Source: an uncultured Prevotella sp.
GTDB lineage: Bacteria; Bacteroidota; Bacteroidia; Bacteroidales; Bacteroidaceae
Direction of reading: 5' to 3'
Assembly (NCBI GenBank): GCA_900318625.1
Contig: ONLG01000012.1
Span: 1 to 58,169, forward strand
Length of the DNA: 58,169 bases
The position numbers and the translations under genes are program-made. Positions 57,452-58,169 of the stretch are shown here, in pieces (position 1 is the stretch's first letter; each line of letters begins with the position of its first letter). The notes beneath the pieces were generated by a model. It was not told where the DNA came from. It made no database searches and worked only from the letters and a program-made list of their open reading frames with translations.

Positions 57452-58169
57452 ATGAAAAAACATATATTTGGTTCGCTGATCCTTTCAGCGGCTCTGCTCA
57501 CCAGCTGCTCGCTCGACGAGACACCGCAGAGCAAGTTCAGCGAGAGCGAGGCTTTCAAGAGTAGCACCCTGATCTACGTGAACACCGTGGCAAACGTCTA
57601 CTCGGCCATAGGCAACGGACTCTACGGCAGCGACGGCAGCAGCGTGCACACCCTGCAGGAGTTCTCTTCCGACGCAACGATGCTGCCCGGACGACAGGGC
57701 GACTGGGTCGACGGAGGCAAGTGGCAGAACATGTTCCTGCACAACTTCGAGTCGTCGGTGGACTCATACAACAACGTGTGGAACAACCTCTACAGCATCA
57801 TCGGCCTATGCAACTCGTCGATAGACAAGCTGCAGAGCTTCGCCGACGAGAACCCCGACTGCCAGACCTACATCTACGAGCTGCGTGCGCTGCGCGCCCT
57901 CTACTACTACAATGCCATGGACCTGTTCGGGCAGATACCCATCGTCACCTCGTCAGCGGTGAGCATATCCGACGTGGCTCAGTCGAACCGCAGCGACGTG
58001 TTCAAGTTCGTCGTAGGTGAGTTGGCAGAGTGCATCCCCTATCTCTCTGACGGCAAGTGCCAGAACACGGGCGAGTACTACGGTCGCATGACCAAGGCCG
58101 TGGCCTATATGTGCATGGCCAAGTGTGCCGTCAATGCCCCCGTGTTCACCACCGACGACACCTCCGACA
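57452..58169 (+). CDS. SusD/RagB-family lipoprotein (cut by window end)
   Basis: About 239 residues are present; the frame runs off the right edge. The signal peptide ends in the lipobox ALLTSC, so the mature protein is lipid-anchored at the cell surface. The SusD N-terminal region NTVANVYSAIGNGLYG, with LYSIIGLCNSSIDKL and ELRALRALYYYNAMDLFGQI, a TPR-like scaffold, is clear. It would cap the SusC channel and bind the nutrient. It starts 28 bases after the SusC stop and shares its promoter. Confidence 0.93.
   Translation, partial: MKKHIFGSLILSAALLTSCSLDETPQSKFSESEAFKSSTLIYVNTVANVYSAIGNGLYGSDGSSVHTLQEFSSDATMLPGRQGDWVDGGKWQNMFLHNFESSVDSYNNVWNNLYSIIGLCNSSIDKLQSFADENPDCQTYIYELRALRALYYYNAMDLFGQIPIVTSSAVSISDVAQSNRSDVFKFVVGELAECIPYLSDGKCQNTGEYYGRMTKAVAYMCMAKCAVNAPVFTTDDTSD

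Overview
The window reads as chromosomal DNA of a member of the Bacteroidota, most likely Prevotellaceae. The reasons are a SusC/SusD pair, many proteins from Bacteroidales-restricted families (DUF4421, DUF4199, DUF6452, DUF6048, DUF4230, DUF4738, DUF5686, DUF2723), and about twenty intergenic matches to the Bacteroidetes -7 promoter box TAnnTTTG just upstream of genes. Coding DNA is moderately G+C rich and intergenic DNA is rich in short repeats. I see no phage, transposase or CRISPR array.

Layout. 1-877 is repeat-filled and gene-free. 0.9-7.6 kb: small metabolic and membrane genes (WbuC-type cupin, truncated YdeI-like protein, HAD phosphatase, DUF4421 protein, Kef-type antiporter, GlsB-like protein, tautomerase, sugar acetyltransferase). 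7.9-9.8 kb: a cupin and an HxlR regulator diverging from one another, a small hypothetical gene and a chimeric gene remnant. 10-14.4 kb: Na/Pi cotransporter, TerC protein and a response regulator/histidine kinase pair. 14.4-17.6 kb: repeat-rich leader, greA, a secreted CotH protein, then SRP RNA and tRNA-Thr on the opposite strand. 17.7-22.1 kb: a tight six-gene run (DUF4199, GT2, DUF6452, DUF6048, ApbE, Crp/Fnr). 22.3-27 kb: peptidyl-dipeptidase, dCMP deaminase, S41 protease and 5-FTHF cyclo-ligase. 27-28.4 kb: recF and a DUF721 gene, reading left. 28.6-33.7 kb: TPR protein, ribH, lipoproteins, two DUF4230 proteins and an amino-acid:Na+ symporter.

34.1-41.3 kb is a long leftward run: NTP-transferase, ATP-grasp protein, CDP-alcohol phosphatidyltransferase, HAD protein, myo-inositol-phosphate synthase and a DUF5686 outer-membrane protein. 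It resembles the inositol-lipid cluster described in Bacteroides but carries an ATP-grasp enzyme and a HAD protein lacking the usual second Asp. This is the best candidate for a little-described pathway in the window. 41.8-49.2 kb reads right: serine acetyltransferase, THUMP rRNA methyltransferase, DPP IV, purD and two membrane proteins. 49.4-53.8 kb: DUF2723 glycosyltransferase-like protein, polysaccharide deacetylase and DUF4112 protein. 54.5-58.2 kb: a SusC gene and a SusD gene cut by the window end.

Several intergenic repeat families recur: a 110-bp element made of five 22-bp units (two loci), arrays of a 9-bp TATAAGNCC unit (three arrays), a 22-bp palindromic iteron set, a 38-bp unit repeated four times, and an AATGTTTCAACATT element in inverted copies around a G+C-rich 3-kb block. 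A promoter followed within about 60 bases by a strong terminator suggests a small RNA near 33.9 kb.
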